64,000 nt of DNA from Lentinula raphanica (lineage: Eukaryota; Basidiomycota; Agaricomycetes; Agaricales; Omphalotaceae): positions 1,364,001 to 1,428,000 of the forward strand of contig JANVFP010000003.1 in the NCBI GenBank assembly GCA_027919835.1. The letters run 5' to 3'. Positions 1 through 13,285 of the stretch are shown in pieces (the first letter of the stretch is position 1; each line of letters opens with the position of its first letter). The notes under the pieces are model-generated. The model had not been told where the DNA came from. It did no database searches and was given only the letters and a program-made list of their open reading frames with translations. Made by a program: the position numbers and the translations under genes.

Positions 1-3000
1 GAACGACGACGCGACCTCCCGTCATGTACTCACAACCATGGTCACCAGTGCCTTCGACGACAGCATTGGCACCGGAGTTCCTGACCGCGAATCTCTCCGC
101 AGCTATACCTCGAATGAACGCTTCTCCAGACGTTGCACCGTACAGGCATACATTGCCGATGATGATATTCTCTTCAGCTTTATACACGGAAGCTTTAGGA
201 GGATAGACGATGAGTCGACCGCCAGAAAGACCTTTTCCAACGTAGTCGTTCGCATCGCCCTCGAGCTCAATCGTGATACCCGGCGCGAGGAAAGCACCAC
301 AGGACTGGCCTGCGGATCCCTTCATGCTGATATGGATAGTATCGCGTGGAAGACCCTCTTCACCATACAGCTTGGAAACCCGATAGGAAAGAGATGTACC
401 AAGCGCGCGATCAGTGTTAACGACATCGCATTCAATATGGACAGGAAGGCCTTTCGTGAGGGCAGGTTCTGATTCATCGATAAACTTGTTATCGAGACGG
501 ATGTAAAGTTTGTGATCTTGTTGACGGACACGGTATGTGGCAGCACCAGGTCGCATTTGCCAGGCAGGCTTTAATATAGCTGCTAGGTCGAGGTGGGCGG
601 TTTTGGGGGTTCGCATCTTTTCATTGACCTTGAGCACATCTGCTCGACCAACCATTTCGTTGATAGTCCTAAACCCAAGTTTAGCCATATATCGGCGGAG
701 ATCTTCAGCAAGATAATAGAAGAAGTTGATAACTTGCTCCGGTTGTCCCGCAAATTTAGCACGGAGCTGGGGATCTTGAGTGGCGATACCAACAGGGCAA
801 GTGTTCACTATATCAAGACCATGAGATGACGAAATTAGATGTAAGAGGCTAAACTTACAGTGACACTTTCGCATCATGATACATCCCATAGCAATCAGAG
901 GGGTGGTGGCAAAACCCCATTCCTCCGCGCCAAGCAGACAAGCGATGGCAATGTCACGGCCGGTACGAATTTGACCATCGGTTTGGACAGTGACCCGACC
1001 GCGAAGATCATTGAGGACCAGAGTCTGGTGAGTTTCTGCCAAACCAAGCTCCCAAGGTAAGCCCGCATACTTGATCCCAGTCCATCGAGAAGCGCCGGTA
1101 CCACCGTCATGACCGGATATAAGTATGTGGTCAGCTTTCGCTTTGGCGACACCACTGGCGACAATCCCGACGCCAACCTCTGATACGAGCTTCACAGACA
1201 CACGAGCGCGAGGATTGGCACATTTCAGATCGTAGATGAGCTGTTTCAAGTCCTCGATAGAGTAAATATCGTGGTGGGGAGGAGGCGATATCAAGCCCAC
1301 GCCGGCAGTGGAATGACGAGTACGAGCGATGGAGCTGGAAACCTTGTGTCCGGGGAGTTCACCACCCTCACCAGGCTTCGCACCTTGAGCCATTTTGATT
1401 TGCAGCTCGTCTGCGTCAGCGAGATAGTTAGAAGTCACACCGAATCGACCTGAAGCAACCTGCTTGATGGCGGACCTCATAGTGTCTCCGTTGTTGAGCA
1501 CATGAGATCGCTCAGCGTCTTCTCCTCCTTCACCTGTGTTCGACTTGCCACCTAGCCTATTCATAGCCACAGCCAGAGTAGAGTGAGCTTCCATAGAGAT
1601 GGAGCCGTACGACATCGCTCCCGTGACAAAACGGTGTACGATTTGATTCCAAGGCTCCACTTGTTCTATGGGGATAGGGGTGGCATTTTCGTAGCGGAAA
1701 TCAAGAAGACCTCTGAGATGGATTTGGCTGGTCTGCGCGTCTGCGTTGCGAGCATAAGCGTCATAGGCCGTTTGATTTTTCTCCCGCACAGCGTCCTGTA
1801 GATGGGCGATACCAGTAGGGTCGTTGATATGAGCTTCGCCGCCGTCTCTCCAGTGGTATTCTCCTGATTCTGGCATACCAGGAGGTAAAATGGTCTCACG
1901 AGTGGGCCACCCACGTTCATGAAGCTCAAAAGCATCCATGGCGAGGAGATCGAATGTGGCACCCTGAACACGACTGGCTGAACCAATGAAGCAGCGATCG
2001 ACGACTGCGCTATGTAAACCAAGGATCTCGAAGATCTGCGCTCCTTTGTACGATTGAAGGGTCGAAATACCCATCTTGGACATGACCTTGAGTATACCAT
2101 TGTCGACGGAGTGACGGTAATTGTCCATCAGTTCCGCGACCGTCTTATCGTCTTTGATCCTATTGTGATAGTTAGATAATGACTTGAAACAGCATCGAAT
2201 CTCGAGTCACTCACAACTTCTCGCGTCCAACTTTATGAATTGTCTCCATCAACAACCAAGGGCAAACCGCATCTGCACCGTAACCCACAAGCACACAAAG
2301 ATGGTGAACTTCACGAGCCTCCGCCGTCTCAATCATGAGAGCAACTTTCGCTCGCTTCTTCTGCGCGACGAGGAAGTGATGAACACCGCCACAGGCAACT
2401 AGAGCTGATAACGGTACACGAGACATGCTGACAGTGCGGTCGGATAGGATGATGACTTTTACCCCGTCATCGATGGCCTGAGTAGCTTCGCTGCAGACAC
2501 GCTCCAATGCAAATTTGTATCCAGGAAGGCCTTCTTCTTTGGGGAAAGTGATGTCGATGGTTCTAGATGGCCAGGTCATGTAGGCGGATTTGAGATTCTT
2601 CATCGCATTCATCTCTTCGATTGATAGGACAGGCGACGGGAGAAGAATTCGATGACATTGCTCGGGCTTCATTTCTAGGAGATTGCCTTCTGGTCCAACA
2701 TAGGCCTCAAGAGACATGACGATGCTCTCTCGAATGGGGTCGATAGGGGGATTGGTGACCTGAGCGAAGAGTTGTCGGAAGTAGTCATAGATGACACGAG
2801 GAGCGGTGGCCATCGCAGCTAGAGGCGCGTCGTTTCCCATGGATCCAAGTGCTTCTTTTCCATCATACAGCATAGGAAGTATGAGCAAGTTAAGTTGCTC
2901 CACTGTATAGCCGAATGCTAACAGTTTCGGGTCGGTGCTCAATGGGTATTCATCGAGTCTAGGTTCTAGGATCGCCCCGCCACGTCTGGCACGTTTCATG

Positions 3001-4616
3001 ATCTTTGGAACATGGAGGACGTGACTTTCAACCCAAGAAGCAAAATTCTGTTTCGCAGCGGTAGTCCTCTTCAGCTCTTTATCGTCGACGATTCGACCCT
3101 CTAGCGTGTCGACCAACAACATGCGACCGGGTTTGAGTCGACCCTTCTGAACAATCTTTTCGGGTGGGACGTAGAGTACTCCAACCTCCGAGGCACAGAT
3201 CATGATGTCTTCGTTGGTGACGATAAAACGACAGGGCCGGAGACCGTTTCTGTCCAGATTTGCCCCACAATACCGACCGTCACTGAAAGCAAACAAAGCG
3301 GGACCGTCCCATGGCTCCTGAAGACAGGCGGCCCAGTTGTAGAAGGCTCTCTTCTCAGGCTCCATGTTCTCATTACCCTGCCAGGCCTCAGGGATGAGCA
3401 TCATGATCGCTTCTGGCAAGGTCACGACTCCGTTCACGACAAGCAATTCGAGAACATTGTCGAACGCGGCTGAATCGGATCCACCTGTTTCGATGATGGG
3501 ATAAAGGAAATCGAGTTCATCGCCGAAATTTTGTGAAGACAGAACACCTTCGCGAGCATGCATCCAGTTTTTGTTGCCGCGTACAGTGTTGATCTCACCT
3601 GCAAGACCTTATTCAATCAAATAATCAAGAGGGGACGGATATGTACTAACCGTTATGAGCAGCCCATCTCATCGGCTGAGCGCGATCCCAACTGGGAAAG
3701 GTATTCGTAGAGAATCGTGAATGTACGAGGGCTAAGTGAGAGCAGTACAATACATGGTTAAGATCGTGGTAGTAGTTGTATACTTGAGGCGGGGAAAGCT
3801 GCCCTTTGTAAACGATATTTTTGGTTGACAGTGAGCAGATGTAAAATCCTTTTGCGAGGGTTCTTAGAGAAGGGAAAAACAGGGTGCTTCAATTTTGACC
3901 TTTTGTTAAGAGAAGGAATTCACAAACATGCTATGAGTCGCGTGCTTTCGAAGAACGTAGAGTTGACGTTCGAAATGAGTTGCATCGAAGGTACCCCCTT
4001 GACTGACTGTACCATTTCCGTAGTGAGCACGAAGGACGACGAACGGCTGAAGGATGGCGGGTTCTTTGCTGCTCGCAGCCGGTCCGAGAATAGAGCCATC
4101 TGTCGGAACTTCTCTCCAGCCAAGGACGCGAAGTCCAAGGTCACTAGCGATCTTGGAGAACACAGCCTGTTGAGACTGAAGTCCAACCGGATCATTAGCT
4201 TTAAAGAAGACGTTGCCGACTGCATATTCTCCGGGCTCAGGGAGAGTATTTCCAAGATCTCGCTCCGCTTCTCTTTTGAAGAATGCATGAGGTATACCTG
4301 TCATTACACCGGCACCATCTCCGTCTCTACTATCGGCACCAGTAGCACCTCTGTGAGTCATTGCACAGAGTAATTGGCGAGCATCAGACACGATTTTATG
4401 ACTGGCTTGACCCTTCACATGACAGATAAAGCCCACACCGCAGGAATCTTTTTCGTTCTCGTTCAAGTACAAGCCCTGATTAGCGGGAAGCGAGGCCGCA
4501 AACGATGAAGGGTCACGTTCGACCGCATTGAAGCTAGTGATATTTTCTGGAGTGGCAGATTCAGATACAAAGGGTAAAGATTCTGATTGAGGAAGGTCGA
4601 CCACGACGCTGGCCAT
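1..4616 (-). CDS. GLT1: Glutamate synthase (NADH-GOGAT), 3' part cut off by the window
   Basis: Makes two glutamates from glutamine and 2-oxoglutarate in nitrogen assimilation. The start at 4616 gives a propeptide of about 58 residues before the catalytic Cys59 in DSCGVGF, followed by THRGATGAD of the class II amidotransferase domain. Downstream exons cover the central domain, the FMN-binding synthase domain ([21 protein letters not shown]) and the 3Fe-4S loop. The loop reads RKCHLNTCPVG once the 51-nt intron at 808-858 is removed. The sequence then enters the GXGXG domain and leaves the window at base 1 near CEYMTGGR, so the NADH-binding small-subunit-like region is not seen. Further introns lie near 2160-2210, 3600-3650 and 3780-3930. 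Homology is certain; exact splice sites in the N-terminal third are less so. Confidence 0.96.
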
Positions 4617-6751
4617 GGAATGAAGTGAAGTGAGAATAGTATGCGAGCTAGTGATCGATCTGAGCAGGCTTGAGAGAAGAGAAGAGTTTTTGTAGAAGGA
4701 GGTGGTACAGGTTCAAGAGCAGAAAAAAATTATAACAAGTCGCCGCTCGGTTGCGGTGGCCGGATATCCATCCCGATCCCGTTTTGGACGGGAGCTCCAA
4801 CCAATCAGGGGGCTCGGATTGATTGGGTCCCAGGTCCGCTCACCAATTACGCTTCCGTGACCTCCCGAGTGTCTACTCTAGATGCAGTCAGCTGCTGGTA
4901 TGGGTATACAAAAACTGTCAAGGGGGAAAGGATGTTTGACCTCTTTCACTAATCATTTATGTTCCCCATGCGTTTTCGAAGGGTACAACGTGATCTGGCC
5001 TACCTGTGGTTTACTCTCTTCAGCTTTCTTCGGGTATCCGTCGGATTCATCCGCGCTCTCGGGCCCTTATTCCGCACCAGCCCAAAAACTTGGCCAAGTC
5101 CTCAATCACAGGAAGGACAGTGGACTCGCGCTGCAGGCAAGGATTAATGTTGATCTCATTTGAATGTTCATATTTTGCTTGATACTTACATTTCGTTGCT
5201 TCTGCCATAGAGCTAGAAACGCAGTGTTGTCTAGAACCTCGTACTGCTTTCAACATGCCAAATTTCATTCCAGGACGAGACTCAGTACCAGACCACCGAC
5301 AACTCAAGGCACTGCCATCTCATTCTCTAGGCATAACTCAGGTGTTCACTGGGCATTTGCTGATCTTCTTTTCATAGTCTTCTTTTAGCAGAAGCCTTTC
5401 CATGTAACTCCCCGAATACATCATGCTCACTGATACCGAGGCTTTTCATGGCTGGGCTATCCTGAAGTCCTCATTACCATGAGCCACGCAGATTCACACA
5501 GCGCCCTATCTTTTGACCATACTACTAAGGGTACAAGTCTCTCACATCTTACTCTCAATCTGCCAGTGCAAGTCTGTACCTTCTTCTCTCACTTTGTCCA
5601 TCCGCCGCCTGTTCCTTCTTTCCTATGCTGCTGCTGCAAGTCCACTTTCTCCCACTCGGCAGCTTACATATGAGTATAGTCACCCCCTCAAATTCAAGTT
5701 CATCCGCCTTGACAATCTGTCACCAAGGTCCAAAGTTTGCACTTTGAAACTCGTCACAGTTTGTATCATTCGAGGATACGCAATGGCATTCCATGTTAGT
5801 CTTATCACCGACCGCTGAGCAAGCTGAACGATAGGTTGGACATTCGGTCCGAAACATGAAGAAACTGGATAGTTTTCAGATGCTTTCAAGTTGATAATCG
5901 ACCTCATTTCGGTAGAGAAAACATTGCGGTTGGAGTTGAACGCTTTCTTGAGATAATAATTTGGCACCTGAGTCGCAGTAGTAGAGCTTTGCCGGTCGGT
6001 CCAAAGTTTTCGAGTGCATTTGGGACTCGCCCTCAGTGACTCAATCTGTCACTGCTTGACGACAGTCGATCACAACCGCAAAATCGAGCAGACAGGAGTA
6101 GACGCGAGCCCCCGTACTAAGTTTCGATCGTCTCGAACGCTCTCGAACGTCGCCGGACAGCAATAGCCAACTGGGGACAAGTCTAACTGCTGCAATTACG
6201 TTTGAGACCAAAGCCAAGTTCCAAGGGTAGACAACTCGTACGCACCGGTATATTGGTATAATTCAGTATGGCTGACAGCCTTATGTCCAGGCAGTGCGAT
6301 ATGGACAAAAGGGATACCAACGTCAGAACGGTTATTGAATAATGTACTTACACGGGGTTGGATAACGAAGCCCTGAGTCAGCGTGGACCATGGCCACGGT
6401 ACGGGAAGACGCTAGGTTCGCGAGAAGACTCAGAGCTTCGAGTCTCTTTTTTCTCATTCCACGTCTTTTCGCACACAAGATATCATGGAACTGCTTACTG
6501 GTTTTTCTATCAGCCTGCGGTTTCACTGAGGCCTTCGAAAATTGACGCAGTCTATGACAAACACTCCCAACACGCGGCAATCTCTTTTACACAACCCGGC
6601 AGTATTCCGGTAGCTTATATGAGAACCGCAAAAAGCACCCAAGGGAAGGTCGGAGTGGGACTGTGAATTCGAGGCAATTTGAGTGAAAATAATTATAAGG
6701 TAGAGGACGTATGGAGGAAAGAAGCAGTCAGCCTTTAGTCGGAAACGGAAT
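4617..6751. other. Intergenic region between GLT1 and LST8
   Basis: This stretch of about 2.1 kb holds the GLT1 promoter and the 3' flank of LST8. Short open frames occur on both strands, but none resembles a known family or joins into a longer product. I see no repeat, transposon or RNA gene here. Confidence 0.5.
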
Positions 6752-8285
6752 TCAACCTGCACCGTCGTGTAAAGCACAACAGACCGCGGCTATATGGAGA
6801 TATATGAGCCAGGTTTGAAGAAAAGACTGTAACAATGTACCTTTGTGATGACCATTATATTGACGAACCGTCTCTCCAGACGCCATTTCCCATAGCCTCG
6901 CAGTGTGGTCTGATGATGCTGAAGCAAAGATAAGTAGCTATTGTGAATACACGAACCATCAACAAACTACCTGTCACTAGATACGCTGAATCTGCACTGA
7001 AAGCACAATCCCAAACCCAGCGCTGATGGCCGACCAATACCCTTTCTTGCTTGAACTCATAGTTCGGAGATATCGACCAGATTGCGACTGTGGTGTCTGC
7101 AGAGCAGGTAGCTAAGCATCTGAAGCAGGATGAGGGTGAGTACTAATATGAAATCCTTTGCACTCACTTGGCATCAGGGCTCAATAAGCAGCGAGTCAGA
7201 TACTTGTTGTGTGCATGAAAGGTTGTGACTGCCTGGAAGCGAGGAAGACCAGAACTTTCATCGTTGACCTTCCATACGTAACACTGGCCCTAGGTGAATG
7301 AACACTCGATATGAGCTTACTTCCATGCGATAGAAGTCATCTTGATCTCAGAGTACGGACCTTGTTGTTACCAGCAACCAAACAAGAACCATCCAAAGCC
7401 AAGCTTATTGCGCGAATGGGCGTTCTCCCAGCTGGCGTCTGCATTGCAGTCAGGTATGTTAAATCGAAGGGAAGTGGTCTGGCGCACTAATTCATGAGAG
7501 CAGATGTTTTCTGACAGATCCCATTGCTTGATACTCCCAGCTTGATCGCAAGAGATGAGTTCTCCTTGGTTTGGATGCACGCAGACGTCATTCACTGTTG
7601 GTGTTAAGGAGTAGGAATCTCGAGCACGCTTGGTGCATTGGACAAAGCTTACCTGCATTGCCATTATCGTAAGTGCGATGTAGATGTCCACTTCTTCATA
7701 AGAAAGGCTCAGAGTTTCATAGAGAAACGAAGGGTCTGACCACAAACCGCAGATCCCATATCTTAATCGTCCCATCCTCACTTCCTGTCACTAACCATTT
7801 GCCCTCGCTGTGGAAAGAGACAGACGTCACGTTCTTAGTGTGTCCCTCAAAAGTTATAACCTGAAGCATTTTAGTCAATTGCACACTCATGAGCAGCAAT
7901 AAGACTATTACATGATCGGATGAAGCACTAGCAATGTCATAAATATTGACTTTTTTGTGGATTGCCGCTGCCAGTAATCGTTTACTGGAAAGCATAGAGA
8001 TTTGATGCTGCATGCTGGGGCGATAGAGAAGTCGTGCTCACTCGGGAGAGATAGCCAAACGATTGACTTGCTACATGTAATATTATCTGAAAGTTAATTT
8101 GGTTCATGAGCTGGAGAACTATAGGAACTCACCCCAGATTCTCCAGTACGGGTGATGGTTCGCGAACAGATTCCACTCCATGCCTCCCAGAAACGGATTT
8201 CATGATCGTAAGAGCCTGTGACGAGTATGACAGACATGTCATGCCTTGAGGCGCTGGATTTTGAGGATACGGTTTGAGCAGGCAT
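6752..8285 (-). CDS. LST8: LST8-like WD40 subunit of TOR complexes
   Basis: A seven-bladed beta-propeller that binds the TOR kinase domain in TORC1 and TORC2. The start at 8285 gives MPAQTVSS, then blade 1 with [19 protein letters not shown], close to animal mLST8. Later exons give [50 protein letters not shown], and the last blades [20 protein letters not shown] and [15 protein letters not shown]. The last intron ends so that the protein finishes [16 protein letters not shown] before a TGA at 6752-6754, matching the usual LST8 C-terminus. Many short introns interrupt it. It stands alone between two long non-coding stretches. Confidence 0.93.
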
Positions 8286-10051
8286 AGAGATACAGAACAA
8301 GAAGCAGATGGCTGAGTTAGTGTGCTGATGATGTGCAATGCCTGACCACGTGATGTAATTTAATAGGCGTCGGGCGCGTGTGTGTGGAATTTGTTCCAAC
8401 CTTGAAAACCATTCCCTCGGAATATCTTTAGCGTCATAGAAATTCAACGTGCTCGCATTCACCAGCTGCGATTTGTTCCTCAATCAATTCTCAAGATATT
8501 GCCAACGCATCAATAGTCATTGGACTGCTGAATATGGTTGGACCTTTTTGGATGCTATGCGAACGCAAAGAATGGATGCAAAACGCGTGTCTATTGCCTT
8601 TACGTTCTACTAGATCAATACGTGCCTGCTTGGGTTCAGTAAGCGTCTGATATATAGGATGCGAAGTTCTTCTAGGCCTATTTCCGATATGATGGTGATT
8701 GATCTTCATCGACGCAACTACCTTGTGCACCTGTTTCCAAAATATACATAACGCTCCTTCAAGCTTGCTCGATTACCCGATCGCAAAACCTGGGAGCAAC
8801 CCGTGTCAATGGCCTCGGAATTTTGATAGACTGCCTGGCTATTTCTTCCGACCCTCAAATTCTTAACGCGAATTCAGGACGAAGCGCGTCCCTCGTCTTC
8901 ATAATGCATGGTTTTCGCTGTCATTAATCTAAGCTCATGAAACTAGCCTTCCTCCCTAGATTTCACTTAGATGCCCTATCCCCGATTCTTGCTTCCAATT
9001 CGGACTTCGGTAGCCCAGCTGGAGGTACTCGATCGTACAAGACACCTTCATTTTACTTCTGGTCCTCGCATTTCTACCTGGTATAAAGAGAACTCGTCTC
9101 TTTCCTCGACATCACAAAACAGTACGACTATTTTGGCTATGAATCAATTTCCTGTACGAGCCCTCGACATCTAGTCCTGGTCCGATAGTGACGTCCGTTT
9201 TGTTAACAGCAGGGAACTCGCGTCTATTTCTTTTCTTCTCAAAACCAGACTTTACAAGGAACGGTGTGTGGACAACTGCATGGGCAAGATGTAAGGATCG
9301 CTTCTTTGGTTCATGACCGATGAGAAACTGACCACATTCCAGGGAACTCTGCTTCTGCGCATCCAAACCGATGGTGGCACTCAGATAACTTTGCCGTATG
9401 TATCGAGCATTTCGGTGCATCAAGAAATACTGAATTCACATGGGCATACAGAGCGGCAGCTGTGTACAAACTTTAGACAAACGTCTTCTCGATATCGCTA
9501 TCGATGCTTGAAATGTATAGTTCGACTTATGTATTAGCAATTCCCCCACGACTGTATCGATCGTCTCCGTTTTTGTATCTATTCTGTTCCATTCGTGTAT
9601 CGAACATGTTCATTCTTTTCATGGGATATTTTAGCGTCGAAAACATCATTGTTCGTCACCTTGCTTATCAGATTCATCCTAGGAGATCGACCACTCTTTT
9701 TGACCCCAAAATGTAATCAATCCTAGTGCCACATGTTTTGGACTTCTTTTTCTGCCTTCTTCCTGAACACACAAGGCAATCAAAGAGTCGGAGTTGTGTA
9801 GCAGCTTTTAAATAACCGTAGAATTGACTGTGGCTTGCAAATCTTCCATACTTTGGGTTGAATTGTAGGAGATATGACGCCCGACCACGTCTCAGACCGA
9901 TATTGAAGAGCACTTTGAATCATCTCAAAAGTCAATCACCAGTTGCCCATTTCTAATGTGCTGATGCTGCGAACATATAGCTTCTAAGAGTGGCTAGTGC
10001 GAAGCATGGATGTCAGGGAGGTCCTGCATGTTTCGATTGAGAACGACTCTG
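8286..10051. other. Intergenic region, no supported gene
   Basis: About 1.8 kb between the LST8 start and the ALKBH7-like stop. The open frames here (the longest about 100 codons, near 9112-9423) have no recognisable motif and do not extend by plausible splicing. I see no clear repeat. It should contain the LST8 promoter. Confidence 0.45.
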
Positions 10052-10859
10052 TCATAAGCAAAAGATGTCATAGGATGAGCTCACTCGAATCATGATGCTC
10101 ATGCGTTGTCTGCTCCCATTAGCGAATGTATCACTCCTCAAAATGGAGTGTTTGTATTGAAATCGCACAGTGTTGCTATGTAAAGTAGATTGTTCAGAAT
10201 GGCACAGTACCCACAGACATGATCCTACCTTTGTATATATAAACTTCCAGAAGGCAGAAGAATTTCCGCTCTCTCATCAGGATTTGCGCAGTTTTCCAAC
10301 CGAAGAATTCGATCCGACCCAAGGCTGACGCCTAAGATCCATCGTCCACTCGCAGATAGATTATCCACATGAGGAAGTATTTCGCCGTCCGACGCCAAAT
10401 GCAACAGATGAGTTTGAATGTCAGCGGAAGGGAGCTTGGAATGTAAACGGCTTAAGATTGGTATAAGTTCGGGATATTCAGTTGTGGGCCAAGAAGCCAA
10501 ATGCATTTCTCGGTAGTTGTGAATGACACCATCGTAATGGCCCTTTCAGCAGATTCAACTTCGATTAATCTTTGAACGCAACATAAGCTCACCTCAAGAA
10601 ATTCGTAACAGTCATCGGGCAAGAATAATCCAGAAAGGGGATCTTCATGGTTGTTATCACTAGATGCCTTTATCGAGCTCCTAAAGCGTTCTCGCTTTCT
10701 CTGGTATCTCCTGCTTCCCACTGCATCTAGCCTGTGGAGAGCAGCTGAAAGAAGCGTTGTTTGTTCGTACAGCGAGAAGAAATTTGGAAAAAACTGGAAG
10801 TCCGAAGGTATGAATCCACGCAGACTAGCCAAAGAGGACAGTAGTCTTCCAGAGAGCAT
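10052..10859 (-). CDS. ALKBH7-like 2-oxoglutarate/Fe(II) dioxygenase
   Basis: A member of the AlkB family nearest to animal ALKBH7, a mitochondrial protein. Three exons join cleanly. The first ends DDCYEFLE. The second runs GHYDGVIHNYREMHL through the iron-binding HxD motif in ILPHVDNLS to LPSGSLYIQ. The third gives SNTVRFQYKHSIL, with the second iron His in KHSI, and RQRMSIMIRVSS with the 2-oxoglutarate Arg. The stop is at 10052-10054. The proposed start at 10859 gives MLSGRLLSSLASLRGF, basic and Ser/Leu-rich like a mitochondrial presequence; an in-frame ATG at 10952 is the alternative. It diverges from the carrier gene starting at 11068. Confidence 0.86.
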
Positions 10860-11067
10860 GAGTGAGATTCTTACAAGGACATGAATATCGAGGTTGAGGT
10901 GGTGGATGATAAAAGAGAGCAATTTCGGATCCGACTGGAATAAATTCAGCACTTAAGCGCGCAGATCTAAGTGTCTTCTCGGACATAATTTAGCGCCCGA
11001 GATTGCACACTGACGGTCTCCGTGACCTATTACTTTCATCGTCCCTCTGTCAGTGTTTTCTCCTTAG

Positions 11068-12478
11068 ATGTCCACAACTGTCACGACTCACAAACGGGAT
11101 ATCACAGAAGGCTCAGAAACTCGTATGGTGTTCTTTTTTTTGATGGTCTTCCGATTATTCGATTTTTGAATAAGCTCGACAGATGAATCCCAGGCTAACT
11201 TGCAAGCAGCTGTTGCTCGAACGGTGACTCGAGGCATTGCGTTATATTTCTCTCGGCCTGTTAGACTATTCAGGCCGTCCAAAGGTATAGGTCTACTCTA
11301 CATGATTATGCTGGCAGGCGACATTCTTACGAGCCATTTTTCATCTCAGTTTCTGGATGGCATTCTTTACGAAGTCTAGCATCACAAGAGGGATCGTCCT
11401 TGACTCCTGGTTTCATCAAGTCCCTGGTGAAGGACCAAGGCGTCAGTTGACAGACTTTGCGACCTTCCCGCCGGTGCTCAACAAACGTTATAGCTTATGG
11501 TGTTACCTAGGCAGTTTGTGCCGCCGATGGTCGTGAATGCCTTATTAGGGACAGTACTCTGGACGAGCTACTCGGAAGCTTCAAAGGTCATCGAGCCTCA
11601 TCTTTCTCGACACCCCACAATGACTGCTGCAGTATCCGGCGCAATTGCTGGCGGATTTCAAGCTGTTGTCGCTGCTCCGGCAGAAAATGTCCGACTACTC
11701 TTTGAGGGGGGTTCTGGATATCATTCTTGGTCGCATGCTTGGAAAGATGTCTTTAGAGGTACAGAAATTCGGGGCTCAGCTTCTAGAAAGAAGAACATTG
11801 AAGATGCTCGACAAGTAGGGCGTTGGATGAGAGAAGTTGGTGATATGGCTGGTCGTGGCTGGAATGGTTGGCACTGGGGTTGTGCTAAGGACATGACTGG
11901 TTCGTTCAAAATTCCTCTGTAGCATAATGTGATCTTACCTACTTCATTCTGCCAAGGTTTTGCCGTGTTTTTCTCGATATTTGAAGTAACACATCAGATA
12001 GCTGCTCAAACTCGGGAACGTACAACAATGTTTGCGCGAAAGAGATTCACGCCTGCTGATTTTTTGATGCGTCACTTACCGAGGATCATATTTGGTTTCA
12101 CTCTGGTATCTGGAGGAGTATGTGTTGCCTCACTTTCATCGTATCGTTTTGAATATCTTCTCCAATCATCAGGTTTTGGCTGGGCTTGCATATGAGTTGA
12201 CCGGTCGTCCTTGGGATCATGCAAGGCGCATTGTCCACACACTGAAACTCCAAGACCCCAATGGCCGGACTTCATGGTCAGCCTTCCTTCGTCAATCTAG
12301 GCTAGAAGGACTCCCTGTGTTTTTCCAAAATCCTGCTCACACAACAGTCAAAAGTCCAGAGTCGTGTGCAGATAGAGCCTATCGCCCCAAATTAGCAATG
12401 GTTCTCAGAACATTAGGCAGAGTGGGCCCATGGGGAATCGGTTTCCTAATTTACGCGTCTTTTGGTCCTGATTCATGA
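11068..12478 (+). CDS. Mitochondrial-carrier-like membrane protein
   Basis: Exons join in frame from MSTTVTTHKRD at 11068 to LIYASFGPDS with the stop at 12476-12478. Introns follow codons near 11124, 11284, 11441, 11898 and 12116. The middle reads GAIAGGFQAVVAAPAENVRLL, which has the small-residue helix and P-x-E/D-x-x-R pattern of carrier repeats in degenerate form. Further hydrophobic segments include FAVFFSIFEVTHQIA and IIFGFTLVSGGVLAGLAYEL. The substrate cannot be told because the canonical PX[DE]XX[RK] repeats are weak. I infer an inner mitochondrial membrane location. The divergent ALKBH7-like gene shares a short upstream region of 115-210 bp. Confidence 0.75.
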
Positions 12479-13285
12479 AATAGATGAAGAGTTGACGCTT
12501 CACTGAATCATCAACATTATCCGTGATAGGTCTCGTATGTGTTCGAGCACCTCCCATCTGTCAAGACCAATTTAATAGATCGTGTTCAAGGATGGAACAT
12601 CTGGCACAGGTTCATGGCTTCGAGCCGCGTGTACTCAAAAACAAGAGGGTACAAGTTACAACTCGTCAAGGCCTTTTTCTCTCACAATCTCGATGAATAT
12701 CGCCACCGAAGTACATCCATGAAAGTCTTTCGAGGTTGCAAAAAAAGGCCTCCAACCCATGTTCTTGGTGAGATTTCAGTTCATAGCCGCGGAGTTCAAT
12801 CGATCAGTAGGACAATCTTCGAAACGTAACTTTGTTTTCTCGCCGTGAAATGAAATTGAACACATGCATCGTGTTGGTGGATAAAGTTTTTCCGTGTCAG
12901 CTTGCAAATTTCGATGGCGACCATTGTTTTGGAAGTGGTGGAACGTACATTGCAACAAATACAGCTTCAGTTCACCCATATGTAAATCGGATGTTTTCAC
13001 ATAAGCTTTCCTGTGTAGGATGAGAGCTCATATATTGAATTGATGGAGATATCTGTAGCTTTTGTAACACGCTGGGAACCTAAAAGTAGACCGGGTATTC
13101 CTTGTCTGAAGTGAATCGAGAGCTTTCTTCAGCCTTCTTCAGCTCTCCTGGTTCCGCCGAAAACAACTCGAATAGACGCCCGGATTATCTAATTAGCGCT
13201 CATCGAAACGCGTCGAACTTCCGATTCGAAACCTCGGTTTTACACTTACTGTTTCTTCGAGGGCTCTTTCTATCATTTGATCAAA
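12479..13285. other. Intergenic region between carrier and CHORD genes
   Basis: About 0.8 kb downstream of the carrier gene and upstream of the CHORD gene. A frame of about 96 codons at 12539-12829 has no recognisable motif and no splice partner. Nothing else is supported. Confidence 0.4.

Noticed and set aside
3825..4373. Long plus-strand frame of 182 codons
   Set aside because: It lies antisense to clear GLT1 coding exons; its openness follows from codon bias of the real gene.
4860..5970. Overlapping frames of 60-101 codons on both strands
   Set aside because: Low-complexity Ser/Phe/Pro frames in pyrimidine-rich intergenic DNA with no join or motif.
10859..10952. Upstream start of the ALKBH7-like gene at 10952
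   Set aside because: The extra 31 residues include acidic and histidine-rich stretches, less like a presequence than the start at 10859. Kept only as an alternative.
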